Assembly: GCF_001664485.1 (NCBI RefSeq)
Contig: NZ_CP013630.1
Span: 1,677,001 to 1,741,000 of the forward strand
DNA: 64,000 nt
DNA from: Rhizobium sp. N324
GTDB lineage: Bacteria; Pseudomonadota; Alphaproteobacteria; Rhizobiales; Rhizobiaceae
Direction: 5' to 3'
This document shows, piece by piece, positions 27,445-36,604 of the stretch (position 1 is its first letter; each line of letters opens with the position of its first letter). The position numbers and the translations under genes were made by a program. Under the pieces are notes generated by a model. The model searched no databases, was not told the origin of the DNA, and worked only from the letters and a program-made list of their open reading frames with translations.

Positions 27445-27768
27445 TCAGAGCTGATAGTGCGGAACGAACAGCATCCCGTCCAGGTTGTCTATGTTCTGGC
27501 AGTTCAGAACCGGGCAGCGGGGATCGTCTTTCGAGGGGATGTGCGTCCACTCCGCATAATCGGTCGCGTCGCAATAATGGCTGTTGCGGACGTAACGATC
27601 ATAAAGGGGCAGACCGCGACGAGACTGGTATCGGAAGATGACGGCGCCCTGATTGTGGATGGCGGCGCGCACGCTGGCGCAGCTCATGGTCAGCGGATTG
27701 TAGCGTGAGATCGCCAGCGCCGGCGATGCGGCGAGCACGAGCACGAGGGCAAGAGCGATTTTTTTCAT
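27445..27768 (-). CDS. Small secreted protein of unknown function
   Basis: A 107-residue protein. The N-terminus MKKIALALVLVLAASPALA is a clear signal peptide, cleaved after about residue 19. The mature part has four cysteines (SCASV, HYCDA, RCPVLNC), which suggests disulphides in the periplasm, and a YRYQSRRGLPLYDRYV-like basic stretch. The start has GGAGG seven to ten bases upstream. I do not recognise the family. Single gene, divergent from the CoA-binding protein gene. Confidence 0.8.
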   Translation of the reverse strand: MKKIALALVLVLAASPALAISRYNPLTMSCASVRAAIHNQGAVIFRYQSRRGLPLYDRYVRNSHYCDATDYAEWTHIPSKDDPRCPVLNCQNIDNLDGMLFVPHYQL

Positions 27769-27880
27769 CGAATTATCCTCCGGGAGCACCCAATTCATAT
27801 ATACGGCAAAGACACGCAGCCGGTTTCACCTAAACGCAAAAAAACCGCAGGCCGCAGCCTTCGGGAGTGGAGACGCGAAC

Positions 27881-28309
27881 ATGAACCACGACAGCTACAC
27901 GGATGACTATCTCGCCGGAATCCTGCATTCGGTAAAGACCATCGCGCTGACCGGCGCTTCGCCCAATCCGGCCCGGCCGAGCAACGGCGTCATGGGTTAT
28001 CTGCTGTCGCGCGGCTACGAGGTCATTCCCGTCAACCCGGGGCAGGCGGGCAAACAGATCCAGGGCCGCACCGTCTATGCCCGGCTCGCCGACATTCCCG
28101 TGCCGATCGACATGGTCGACGTGTTCCGCGCCGCTGAATATCTGGACGGTGTTGTCGAGGAGGCCTTGGCGCTGAGGCCGTTGCCGAAGATCATCTGGGC
28201 CCAGCTCGGCGTCCGCGACGATGCGGCTGCGGCAAAGGCGGAAGCCGCCGGCATCAAGGTGGTGATGGACCGCTGCCCGGCGATCGAATATCCCCGTCTC
28301 ATTGCCTGA
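27881..28309 (+). CDS. CoA-binding domain protein (YccU type)
   Basis: A 142-residue protein that is essentially one Rossmann-like CoA-binding domain: TIALTGASPNPARPSNGVMGYL at the N-terminus and VIPVNPGQAGKQIQGRTVY after it, then the conserved KIIWAQLGVRDDAAAAKAEAAG and MDRCPAIEYPRL end. Family members bind CoA but have no assigned reaction. It lies 117 bp before a PLP-dependent sulfhydrylase gene, on the same strand; a metabolic link is possible but not shown. Confidence 0.9.
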   Translation: MNHDSYTDDYLAGILHSVKTIALTGASPNPARPSNGVMGYLLSRGYEVIPVNPGQAGKQIQGRTVYARLADIPVPIDMVDVFRAAEYLDGVVEEALALRPLPKIIWAQLGVRDDAAAAKAEAAGIKVVMDRCPAIEYPRLIA

Positions 28310-28426
28310 GTTGCGGTCTGGAGAGACGGATTTTCCACCGAACGCCATTGGGTTGAAACGGATCGCGATTAACTTTCGTCTTCAAGCGGCTATGATCCCG
28401 TCCGTCAGCAATAATTGGAGGACGAC

Positions 28427-29710
28427 ATGGCCAAGAACGATCCGGGATTCAACACGTTGGCGATCCATGCCGGCGCTCAGCCCGACCCGGCGACCGGCGC
28501 GCGGGTAACACCGATCTATCAGACGACCGCCTTCGTCTTCAATGATTCCGATCACGCGGCCGCCCTCTTCGGCCTGCAGGCCTTCGGCAACATCTACACC
28601 CGCATCATGAACCCGACCCAGGCCGTGCTCGAGGAGCGCGTCGCAGCGCTCGAAGGCGGCACGGCGGCGCTTGCCGTCGCCTCCGGCCATGCGGCGCAGA
28701 TGATCGTCTTCCACACCATCATGCGCCCCGGCGAGAATTTCATCGCCGCCAACAGGCTCTACGGCGGCTCCATCAACCAATTCGGCCACGCCTTCGAGAA
28801 TTTCGGCTGGCAGGTGCGTTGGGCCGATCCCGCCGATCCGGCAAGCTTCGAAAGCCAGATCGACGACAAGACGCGCGGTATCTTCATCGAAAGCCTGGCC
28901 AATCCCGGCGGCACCTTCGTTGATATCGCCGCCATTGCCGATGTCGCCCATCGCAACGGCCTGCCGCTGATCGTCGACAATACGATGGCAACCCCCTATC
29001 TCATCCGCCCGATCGAACACGGCGCCGATATCGTCGTGCATTCGCTGACGAAGTTTCTCGGCGGCCACGGCAATTCCATGGGCGGCCTTATCGTCGACGG
29101 CGGCACTTTCGACTGGTCGAAATCGGGCAATTACCCGATGCTGTCGAGCCCGCGGCCGGAATATAACGGCATGATCCTGCACGCGACCTTCGGCAATTTC
29201 GCCTTTGCGATCGCTGCCCGCGTGCTCGGCCTGCGCGATCTCGGGCCGGCGATCTCGCCCTTCAACGCCTTCCTGATCCTGACCGGCATCGAGACGCTGC
29301 CGCTGCGCATGCAGCGCCACAGCGACAATGCGATCGCGGTGGCGAAATGGCTGAAGGCCCACAGCAAAATCGCCTGGGTGAACTATGCCGGCCTCGACGA
29401 CGATCCGAACCACGCCCTGCAGCAGCGCTACTCGCCGAAAGGCGCCGGTTCCGTCTTCACCTTCGGCGTCGAGGGCGGTTACGAGGCAGGCAAGGCGCTG
29501 GTCGAGGGGCTGCAGCTCTTCTCCCATCTTGCCAATATCGGCGACACCCGCTCGCTCGTCATCCATCCGGCCTCGACGACGCACCGGCAGTTGAGCGACG
29601 AGCAGAAGACCTCAGCCGGCGCCGGACCGGATGTGGTCCGCCTCTCCGTCGGCATCGAGGACGTCAAGGACATCATCGCCGATCTCGAACAGGCGCTCTC
29701 GAAGATCTGA
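28427..29710 (+). CDS. O-acetylhomoserine sulfhydrylase (Cys/Met metabolism PLP enzyme)
   Basis: A 427-residue cytoplasmic PLP enzyme of the gamma-family. The Schiff-base lysine is Lys209 in [11 protein letters not shown], and the family start is [26 protein letters not shown]. The length and the insertion around [20 protein letters not shown] are typical of O-acetylhomoserine (thiol)-lyase, which makes homocysteine directly from sulfide. ATG 28427 has GGAGG six bases upstream; a TTG at 28415 is an inferior alternative. A cupin gene follows 17 bp later. Confidence 0.92.
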   Translation: MAKNDPGFNTLAIHAGAQPDPATGARVTPIYQTTAFVFNDSDHAAALFGLQAFGNIYTRIMNPTQAVLEERVAALEGGTAALAVASGHAAQMIVFHTIMRPGENFIAANRLYGGSINQFGHAFENFGWQVRWADPADPASFESQIDDKTRGIFIESLANPGGTFVDIAAIADVAHRNGLPLIVDNTMATPYLIRPIEHGADIVVHSLTKFLGGHGNSMGGLIVDGGTFDWSKSGNYPMLSSPRPEYNGMILHATFGNFAFAIAARVLGLRDLGPAISPFNAFLILTGIETLPLRMQRHSDNAIAVAKWLKAHSKIAWVNYAGLDDDPNHALQQRYSPKGAGSVFTFGVEGGYEAGKALVEGLQLFSHLANIGDTRSLVIHPASTTHRQLSDEQKTSAGAGPDVVRLSVGIEDVKDIIADLEQALSKI

Positions 29711-29727
29711 AGTCGGAGGTCCTGACC

Positions 29728-30072
29728 ATGACTCATTTCATCACCTTCAGCATTGACGGCGTCGAGCCGGAGTTCGGCGCTCCGGAGGCCGGCCGGATCA
29801 TCTCCGGCGATCCGCAATTTCGCACCTGGAGCCTGGAGGAGGCCGAAGGTGGCCTCTATTCCGGGGTTTGGGAGGCAACGCCGGGCAAGTGGCGAATCGT
29901 CTACGAGGAATGGGAATATTTCAGCCTGCTGTCCGGCCATTCGATCGTGACCGAGGACGGCGGCGAGCCGGTTCATCTGAAGACGGGCGACCGGATGATC
30001 CTGAGACCCGGCTTCAAGGGAACGTGGGAAGTCGTTGAAACGACTCGCAAGGACTATGTGATCAAGGTTTAG
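29728..30072 (+). CDS. Cupin domain protein (DUF861-like)
   Basis: A 114-residue single-domain beta-barrel. The pattern GVWEATPGKWRI...EEWEYFSLLSGHSIVTEDGGEPVHLKTGDRMILRPGFKGTWEVVETTRKDYV is that of the DUF861 cupins related to ureidoglycolate and (S)-ureidoglycine enzymes, but the two metal-binding His of a classic cupin are not obvious. ATG 29728 has CGGAGG upstream. It forms an operon with the sulfhydrylase gene. The activity is unknown. Confidence 0.85.
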   Translation: MTHFITFSIDGVEPEFGAPEAGRIISGDPQFRTWSLEEAEGGLYSGVWEATPGKWRIVYEEWEYFSLLSGHSIVTEDGGEPVHLKTGDRMILRPGFKGTWEVVETTRKDYVIKV

Positions 30073-30103
30073 GCCGTGCCGGCAAATCGCCGCCGACGAT
30101 GGT

Positions 30104-30142
30104 CGGCCTGTCCCGAATTGCGGCGGGGACGGCCGGTCTTTG
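30104..30142 (+). terminator. Possible terminator after the sulfhydrylase-cupin operon
   Basis: CGGCC-GTCCC (30104-30114, with one bulged T) pairs with GGGACGGCCG (30126-30135), followed by GTCTTTG. The stem is good but the T-run is short, so the assignment is tentative. Confidence 0.4.
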
Positions 30143-30306
30143 TGCGAATGACCGCGCCTCTTTCCCAGATAGAACGCTTTTAACCAATCCCATTAATCGG
30201 GCCTACATCGTCAAAATGCTATATCTCGTCCGCAGCGCATAGCGGACATGATGTCTCCTGCCGTCTCACAGACATGGCCTTGCAATCAATCTTTTGCGGA
30301 ATTTGC

Positions 30307-32433
30307 ATGTCGACCCTTGCAGGTAGGTACGTTCGGACTCAAACGTCCTCCATCATCGCGACAACGGTCTGCTTCCTCGTCGTCGCCCTTGTCCTGACCG
30401 GCCTGATGGCGCATGTCGTCGTCACGATGACCCGGTCGGCAAATGAGATCGATGATGCGCGGGCCACGCGCGCCGCCCGTGCGGCGATCTCAGCCTTTGT
30501 GGCGCGCCTGAGCGGGACGACGACGGACAATGCCATATGGGACGATGCCTATAGTGCAGCCTCGTCTCCGACCGCCGCCGCTTGGGCTTTTGAAAATTGG
30601 GGAAAGACCAGTGAGGATTACGCGCTCTATGACGGCGCGGTCGTTATCGGTCCCGACCGGACTTCGATCGTCTCCGCATATGCCAAGGGCAAGCCCTTCG
30701 AGCCGACCGCCTTTTTCGGCGAAGGCTTTTTTCGGCAGACCAACGCGGCTGCCGATCCGGCCCGGGCGCCGCTCGTCAATTTCATCAAGACCGAAAACGG
30801 CATCGCCCTGCTCGCATCGCAGGCGATCCAGCCATTCCAGACCGCCGGCGAGCTTCCGAAGCTCAGCACGCTGAGTTTCTACAAGGAATTTACGCCCGAG
30901 GTTCTCGACACGCTCTCGGACGAACATGAACTCGAAGGCCTGCACCTTGAGACGAAGCCCAGACCGGAATTTCTGAACACGCCGATCACCGACATCAAAG
31001 GCGCCGTCATCGGTTATCTCGTCTGGCCGAGCAAAGCCCCTGGAAGTACGGTGTTCCAGCAGGTAACGCCATATGTGGCGGCCGCCGTCGTCATCCTGGC
31101 GCTGTTCCTGATCGGCGTGCTGATGCTCGGCGCATCCGAGACGCGGCGCCTGCGCCAACTGGCGCAAGCAGCACTTTTCGAAGCCGGCCATGACAGCCTG
31201 AGCGGTCTGTTGAACAGGCATGGGCTTCTCGGCCTGCTGGAGGAGTTGGAAGGGCTGGGCTCTTCGCCGCCACGGCTCTATCTGGTCGACCTTGACGGCT
31301 TCAAGGCCGTCAACGATGCCTGGGGGCATGCGGTCGGCGACGATTTGATCCGGCTGGTCTCGACCGCCCTGGTGGGCTGCCATCCCGAAGTCGTTGCCGC
31401 GGCCCGGCTGGGCGGCGACGAATTTGCGCTGGTGCATGTTGGGTCCGCCACCTGTGAAGAGATGGAAAAAACCATTCTGGCGCTGTTTGCCGAGCCCTTC
31501 AAAATCGACGGCCGGACGATCGAAGTCGGTGCAAGCATCGGCGCTGCCGCGGGTGACGGAGACATCGAGCCTTTGGAGCTTCTGCGCAGAGCGGATATGG
31601 CCCTCTACCGCGCCAAGGCAAACGGCCGAGGCCAGGCGATCGAATACGACCCCGAACTGGACGAGGAGCGCCAACGGATCGCCGAGTTGGAAGGCCTTTT
31701 GAAAGGCGCCATCAGCACTGGTGCGATCGAGGCTGTTTTCCAGCCTCTCGTTTCTGCCACGACAGGCGCTGTCACCGGTCTTGAAGCACTGGCGCGCTGG
31801 CGAACGCCGACAGGACACATCAGCCCGGAGATTTTCATCCCGCTCGCCGAGCGGTGCGGTCTCATCGATGCGCTCGGCGTGCACATGCTGAGAACTTCGA
31901 TCGAGCATGCCAGGAGCTGGCCGGATCTGGCATTGTCGGTCAACGTCTCGCCGATCCAGCTCTGCAATCCCGAATTTGCCGCCGAAGTGATTTCGGTCCT
32001 GCAGGAGCTCGATTTCAATCCAAAGCGCCTGACCCTGGAAATCACCGAAGGCGTCCTGATGACGAATCCGGATCAGGCCCGGCGGTCGATAGACCAGCTC
32101 AAGCGCGTCGGCATAAAGTTCGCGCTTGACGACTTTGGCTGCGGCTACGCCAGCATTGGCGCCTTGCGGCAGTTCGGGTTCGATCGCATGAAGATCGACC
32201 GCTCGCTTGTGTCCGCTCTCGATGAAGGTGCCAACGGCGCCGATGTGCTTCGGGCAACCATTTCCCTGGCAACCGCTTTGCAGATCCCGGTGACCGCCGA
32301 AGGCATCGAGACCAGCCGCCAGGCGACGATCTTGCGAGAGGCCGGCTGCGATCAGCTTCAGGGATATCTGATTGGCAGGCCTATGTCGGCCCGTGACATA
32401 TCCAGCAAGCTGGAAGAAGAGTCGGCCGCCTGA
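30307..32433 (+). CDS. Membrane GGDEF-EAL cyclic-di-GMP protein with CHASE4-like sensor
   Basis: A 708-residue inner-membrane protein. A first membrane segment near residues 15-40, a periplasmic CHASE4-like region (NAIWDDAYSAA near 80) and a second segment at about 255-280 precede the cytoplasmic part. The GGDEF motif is intact at about 369 (RLGGDEFAL), with no RxxD inhibition site. The EAL domain is complete: GLEALARW (about 492), ITEGVL, DDFGCGYAS, MKIDRS and AEGIE, so phosphodiesterase activity is expected. The second in-frame ATG (30307) has GCGGA upstream; 30274 is an alternative. It may connect surface-polysaccharide control to an environmental signal; that is inference. Confidence 0.9.
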   Translation: MSTLAGRYVRTQTSSIIATTVCFLVVALVLTGLMAHVVVTMTRSANEIDDARATRAARAAISAFVARLSGTTTDNAIWDDAYSAASSPTAAAWAFENWGKTSEDYALYDGAVVIGPDRTSIVSAYAKGKPFEPTAFFGEGFFRQTNAAADPARAPLVNFIKTENGIALLASQAIQPFQTAGELPKLSTLSFYKEFTPEVLDTLSDEHELEGLHLETKPRPEFLNTPITDIKGAVIGYLVWPSKAPGSTVFQQVTPYVAAAVVILALFLIGVLMLGASETRRLRQLAQAALFEAGHDSLSGLLNRHGLLGLLEELEGLGSSPPRLYLVDLDGFKAVNDAWGHAVGDDLIRLVSTALVGCHPEVVAAARLGGDEFALVHVGSATCEEMEKTILALFAEPFKIDGRTIEVGASIGAAAGDGDIEPLELLRRADMALYRAKANGRGQAIEYDPELDEERQRIAELEGLLKGAISTGAIEAVFQPLVSATTGAVTGLEALARWRTPTGHISPEIFIPLAERCGLIDALGVHMLRTSIEHARSWPDLALSVNVSPIQLCNPEFAAEVISVLQELDFNPKRLTLEITEGVLMTNPDQARRSIDQLKRVGIKFALDDFGCGYASIGALRQFGFDRMKIDRSLVSALDEGANGADVLRATISLATALQIPVTAEGIETSRQATILREAGCDQLQGYLIGRPMSARDISSKLEEESAA

Positions 32434-32633
32434 CGCCGTGGATTTCGTGGCATATGCTCCGATCAGGCGTACCAACCAGCAGGCTTTCCGCATCGATCGC
32501 CACATTTTCGGGCATGGCCGTCGCCGGCCCATGCGGCGGCTGTCCCGATAAGTTTTGTCAATCCGCGTTTCAACCAAAAGGCTGAGGCTGGGGCATCACC
32601 GGCCGCTGCGGCTGATCAGCGCTTCCGAACGGG

Positions 32634-33878
32634 TCACCACCGCAGGTCCAGCCGGTCGAGCCCGTGGAAATGATAGACGTCCTTGACCACGGGCGTCTTT
32701 GCCAGCTTCAAGCCGGCAAGCCTTGCGAACAGGATCGGCAGCACGACGTTGAGTTCCAGCCGCGCCAGCGGCGCGCCGATGCAGAAATGGATCCCGGCGC
32801 CGAAGGAGAGGTTTGCCGCCTCGCTGCGGTCCGGACGGAAGGTGAGGGGATCGGAAAATTTCGTCGGGTCGAGGTTGGCGGCGGCCAGAATTAGGCTCAC
32901 CTTGTCGCCGCGCTGGAACGAGACGCCGTCGATTTCGGCCGGCTCGAGCGCCCAGCGCTGAAAGATGTGGACCGGCGCGCAGATGCGCAGGGTTTCCTCG
33001 ACGGTGCGCTCCGTCGTCGCCTCGTCGCGGAAGAGCGTTGCCGGATTCGAGCCGCTCTCGAGAATGGTGCGCACGGAATTGCCGATCTGGTGCACGGTCG
33101 CCTCGTGCCCGGCATTGAGCAGCACGATCGTCGTCGAGATCAGCTCTTCCTCTGTGAGATACTGCCCCTTGTGCTCGGTATGGATCATGTGGGTCAGCAG
33201 GTCGTCGCGCGGCGCGGCGCGGCGTTCCGTGATGACGGTCCTGACGTAGTCGGAAAATTCCTTCGCCGCCCGTTCGGCCTCGTCTTCCTGGGCGCGCGTG
33301 CGGCCGAACATGTACATGCGGACATAGGCGTGCGACCAGGCGAGCAGCTGCGGCCCCATCTCCTCGGGAATGCCGATCATCCGCGCGATCATCGTCACCG
33401 GGATGATGTCGGCAAAGGCGGAGAGCAGCTCGACCTCGCCCTGGTCGGCAAAGCCGTCGATCAGCCGGTTGGCGAGGTCGGCAAGTTCCGGCTTCATCTT
33501 TTCGACATGGCGAGAGACGAAGGCGCGGTTGACGAGCGTGCGCAGCCGCGTGTGCTCCGGCGGTTCGAGTTCGAGCAGCGAATACCGTTCCGAGAGATCG
33601 AAATTTTCAAGATGCGGCATCGGCTCGGCAAGCCCCAGCTCCTCGCGGCTGGCGATATGCAGGATCTGCCGGCCGAAGCGGCGGTCGCGCAGCAGCCCGT
33701 TCACATGGTCGTAGCCGGTGAAGAACCACTGCTTCTGCTCGCGCCAGTAGAATGTCGGGCAATGGGCGTGCAGCGCGGCATAGACGGCATTCGGGTTGCC
33801 GTAGAAGGCCGGATTGCGGGCATCCAGCGAGACATGTCGGTTGGATGGATCGATCGAGAGAAAGGGCGGTATCGTCAT
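32634..33878 (-). CDS. Cytochrome P450
   Basis: A 414-residue soluble P450. The heme-binding loop FGAGIHFCIGAPLARLEL carries the thiolate ligand Cys366, the I-helix oxygen-activation motif is NAGHEAT, and the K-helix ExxR lies in VEETLRICAPVH. This is the class I bacterial type that takes electrons from a ferredoxin; no ferredoxin or reductase gene is next to it. Substrate is unknown. MTIPPFLSIDPSN at ATG 33878 is the likely start; the frame continues upstream to 33974 without a ribosome site. Confidence 0.9.
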   Translation of the reverse strand: MTIPPFLSIDPSNRHVSLDARNPAFYGNPNAVYAALHAHCPTFYWREQKQWFFTGYDHVNGLLRDRRFGRQILHIASREELGLAEPMPHLENFDLSERYSLLELEPPEHTRLRTLVNRAFVSRHVEKMKPELADLANRLIDGFADQGEVELLSAFADIIPVTMIARMIGIPEEMGPQLLAWSHAYVRMYMFGRTRAQEDEAERAAKEFSDYVRTVITERRAAPRDDLLTHMIHTEHKGQYLTEEELISTTIVLLNAGHEATVHQIGNSVRTILESGSNPATLFRDEATTERTVEETLRICAPVHIFQRWALEPAEIDGVSFQRGDKVSLILAAANLDPTKFSDPLTFRPDRSEAANLSFGAGIHFCIGAPLARLELNVVLPILFARLAGLKLAKTPVVKDVYHFHGLDRLDLRW

Positions 33879-34019
33879 GACCCGAAGGCTTAGCGGATTT
33901 GCCGGCCCTCGGAAAGATGGCGGGGTGAGGGCGAGCGATCCTGAAACGACGCGCCCGCGGGACGCGCCGATCACATTAAAATCCGTGCCTAACCCCGGGG
34001 ATTGATTCCCGTTTTCCGG

Positions 34020-35273
34020 TTAGCCGGCCCGCGACAGCGTGCCCATGCGCCGCAGTGCCTCGACCTGGTCGTCGACCGTCGGCACGAGTTCGCCGGCGGT
34101 GGTGCTCGGCGTCGCCGGTGCCGGGGATGCCGCCTCGGCTTCGCCGAAAGTGACGGTGCAGTTGCGGCCGGCGCCCTTCGCCGCGTAGAGCGCCCGGTCG
34201 GCGGCCGAGATCAGCTTGTCGATATTGGCTTCGATCGAGGAGGCAAGCGCGATGCCGATGCTGACGGTGGCCGGGACGATCGCTTCGCCGGTGCTGACGG
34301 GCAGGCGGCAGAATTCGGTGCGGATCGCTTCGGCGATCGCCTCGGCTTCGGTCTGGTCGGTGACCGCGGCGAAGGCTGCGAATTCCTCGCCGCCCATGCG
34401 GCCGAAGATGCTGTTCGGAATATACTGGCGGGCCATGCGCGCGAATGCGATCAGCACGGCGTCGCCGGACTGGTGGCCGAAACGGTCGTTGACGCGCTTG
34501 AAATGGTCGAGATCGAAGAGCATCACCGCGACCTGGCGCTGCTCGTCATGGGCTTTTTCCTGGATGGCGTCGAAATAACCGATGAGGCCGCGGCGGTTAA
34601 GCACGCCGGTCAGCGAATCGGTCAGGGTGAGGGCGCGCAGGTGCCGTTCGGAGCGCTCCATGATCAGCCGGCAGGTGAAGGCGAAGGCGATGGTGAGCAG
34701 GAAGGCGCTTGCCATGGCCGAGGCGCCGCCGAGATTGGTTGCCTCGATATCGCTCGGCAGCGTCAGCGCCATCGTCAGCGCCGAGCCGAAGCACAGGCAG
34801 CCCTGGATGACGAAGACGCCCATCAGCTTGACGCGGGTACGCTCACGGCGCATGTCGCCGGCGGCAACCGCGAGCGCCAGCGCCGTCGCCCCCGTTGCCG
34901 AAGCGAGATTGTAGAGCACGACGCGGTTTGAATAGTCGCTGTTGACCCAGGGCAGGAAGACCCCGGCCAGCCAGATCGCCGGCGGCAGCAGCGCCCACCA
35001 TTCGATCTTCTTGCGGTCGAGCGCCAGAAAGCCCGCCACCCAGGCGCTCTGGCCGAGCAGAGCGACGGCATTGCCGATCTCGATGGACAGCAGGCTGGGC
35101 ACTTGCCCACGCAGCGCGATCATCGCAAAGCCGATGCCGGTCAGAAGGAAGCCGATGCCCCAATAGAGATAAGCCTCGTTCCTGACATTGTGGCGCCAGG
35201 CGACGAACAGCACCAAAGCGAGCGTCATGGCCTCGGAACACCAGATGGCGAGACCTGTAGCGATATTGAACAC
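34020..35273 (-). CDS. Membrane diguanylate cyclase (GGDEF)
   Basis: A protein of about 417 residues. Six or so membrane segments fill the first 215 residues, then a cytoplasmic GGDEF domain begins at TLTDSLTGVLNRRGLIGYFD. The active site reads GRMGGEEFAAFA, an intact A-site, and no RxxD product-inhibition site precedes it. It should make cyclic di-GMP. I prefer GTG 35273 (MFNIATGLAIWCSEAM) because AAGGGG lies 8 bases upstream; an ATG at 35378 would add 35 residues that do not look like family sequence. No partner gene is adjacent. Confidence 0.88.
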   Translation of the reverse strand: MFNIATGLAIWCSEAMTLALVLFVAWRHNVRNEAYLYWGIGFLLTGIGFAMIALRGQVPSLLSIEIGNAVALLGQSAWVAGFLALDRKKIEWWALLPPAIWLAGVFLPWVNSDYSNRVVLYNLASATGATALALAVAAGDMRRERTRVKLMGVFVIQGCLCFGSALTMALTLPSDIEATNLGGASAMASAFLLTIAFAFTCRLIMERSERHLRALTLTDSLTGVLNRRGLIGYFDAIQEKAHDEQRQVAVMLFDLDHFKRVNDRFGHQSGDAVLIAFARMARQYIPNSIFGRMGGEEFAAFAAVTDQTEAEAIAEAIRTEFCRLPVSTGEAIVPATVSIGIALASSIEANIDKLISAADRALYAAKGAGRNCTVTFGEAEAASPAPATPSTTAGELVPTVDDQVEALRRMGTLSRAG

Positions 35274-35677
35274 GGCAGCAACCCCTTGCCCGTCGGCCTG
35301 ATCAGTCGGCCCGATTTGTTGGCGTGCATCCTTGCCGAGGAAGTTCGCCACTTCCTTAATGCTGCTGCGCTGCGGCATGATTTTACGCCGATATCTGCCG
35401 GTAGGCTTTCCCTAGGGTAAACGTGTGTGAGCACTCTCGAATGGAGTAAGCATTCCTTCATCCTGTCGCGGAGAAAAGTCGGGGAGGGCGGTGCCATGGG
35501 CTCGCCGTTAACAGCCGCTTGTTGGAAAGAGGCTACCAGCTAAGGCCGTCTTGCCCCGGCTTCTTAACGTTATCCGCATGCGTGTCTTGAAGAGGAGGGC
35601 CGGGACACTCTATGTAGGGATAAGACATTTTCTTTGATTCCCGGCGCCGGCCGGCGAGACGTTGACAAAGGACGCAC
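35274..35677. other. Divergent region between the diguanylate cyclase and clpP
   Basis: About 400 bp (less if the cyclase uses the upstream ATG). It carries the heat-shock-like promoter candidate of clpP at 35586-35614. No small gene is recognised. Confidence 0.4.
35586..35614 (+). promoter_or_regulatory. Heat-shock (RpoH)-like promoter of clpP
   Basis: CTTGAA at 35586-35591 is followed after 17 bases by TCTATG (35609-35614). CTTGAA is the usual -35 of alphaproteobacterial RpoH promoters; the -10 match is weaker. It would place the start about 55 bp before clpP. Confidence 0.4.
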
Positions 35678-36307
35678 ATGAGAAACCCAGTCGATACCGC
35701 AATGGCCCTCGTGCCGATGGTCGTGGAACAGACCAACCGCGGTGAACGCTCCTACGACATCTATTCCCGCCTGTTGAAGGAGCGCATCATCTTCCTGACC
35801 GGTGCCGTCGAAGACCATATGGCAACGCTCGTCTGCGCCCAGCTTCTCTTCCTCGAGGCCGAAAACCCCAAGAAGGAAATCGCCCTCTACATCAATTCGC
35901 CGGGCGGTGTCGTCACTGCCGGCATGGCGATCTACGACACGATGCAGTTCATCAAGCCGGCGGTTTCGACGCTCTGCATCGGCCAGGCCGCCTCCATGGG
36001 CTCGCTGCTGCTGGCCGCCGGCCACAAGGATATGCGCTTCGCCACGCCGAATTCCCGCATCATGGTGCATCAGCCCTCGGGCGGCTTCCAGGGGCAGGCT
36101 TCGGACATCGAGCGCCACGCCCGCGACATCCTCAAGATGAAGCGCCGCCTGAACGAGGTCTATGTCAAGCACACCGGCCGCACCTACGAGGAAGTTGAAA
36201 AGACGCTCGATCGTGACCATTTCATGGATGCGGACGAAGCCCAGGGCTGGGGCGTGATCGACAAGGTTCTGACGTCGCGTCTCGAAATGGAAGGCGAACA
36301 GGCCTAG
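35678..36307 (+). CDS. clpP: ATP-dependent Clp protease proteolytic subunit
   Basis: A 209-residue serine peptidase that forms two stacked heptameric rings. The catalytic triad is visible: Ser106 in [10 protein letters not shown], His131 in MVHQPSGG and Asp180 in [10 protein letters not shown]. The propeptide of about 14 residues ([14 protein letters not shown]) precedes [25 protein letters not shown] sits 6 bases before the ATG. clpX follows 297 bp later, and lon after that, the usual alphaproteobacterial order clpP-clpX-lon-hupB. Confidence 0.98.
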   Translation: MRNPVDTAMALVPMVVEQTNRGERSYDIYSRLLKERIIFLTGAVEDHMATLVCAQLLFLEAENPKKEIALYINSPGGVVTAGMAIYDTMQFIKPAVSTLCIGQAASMGSLLLAAGHKDMRFATPNSRIMVHQPSGGFQGQASDIERHARDILKMKRRLNEVYVKHTGRTYEEVEKTLDRDHFMDADEAQGWGVIDKVLTSRLEMEGEQA

Positions 36308-36405
36308 TAATTAATTGGGATGGTGTTTTCGTCGCCACAGTTCTATCTCATTTGTGATCGAACAAGGCTTTCAACTGGCGACGAAGACGCTAATAGTAGC
36401 TATTA

Positions 36406-36435
36406 ATGCTATGTTGAATTTTTATGACATAGCAT
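36406..36435. repeat. Perfect 9-bp inverted repeat between clpP and clpX
   Basis: ATGCTATGT (36406-36414) and ACATAGCAT (36427-36435) flank a 12-base AT-rich loop. There is no U-run after it, so I do not call a terminator. It could be an operator for the clpX promoter or an mRNA-stabilising stem. Confidence 0.5.
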
Positions 36436-36604
36436 CGGCATTCGAAGGGGAATTCGTTGCCACCGGAACCCGGACATGATTGGGCCCGGTTCGTACCCCC
36501 TGAAGCCCTTCTCGGCAAAGGCTCCGGTGACGGAGTGCCGCCAGGAGCTGATTGAGTGGACCGCGATTTCGCCTTGAAATGCGGCGTGCTGGAAGGAAAG
36601 TGAT

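Noticed and set aside
27250..27708. Plus-strand open frame of 152 residues
   Set aside because: Most of it is antisense to the secreted-protein gene, which has a signal peptide and a ribosome site; the plus frame has neither.
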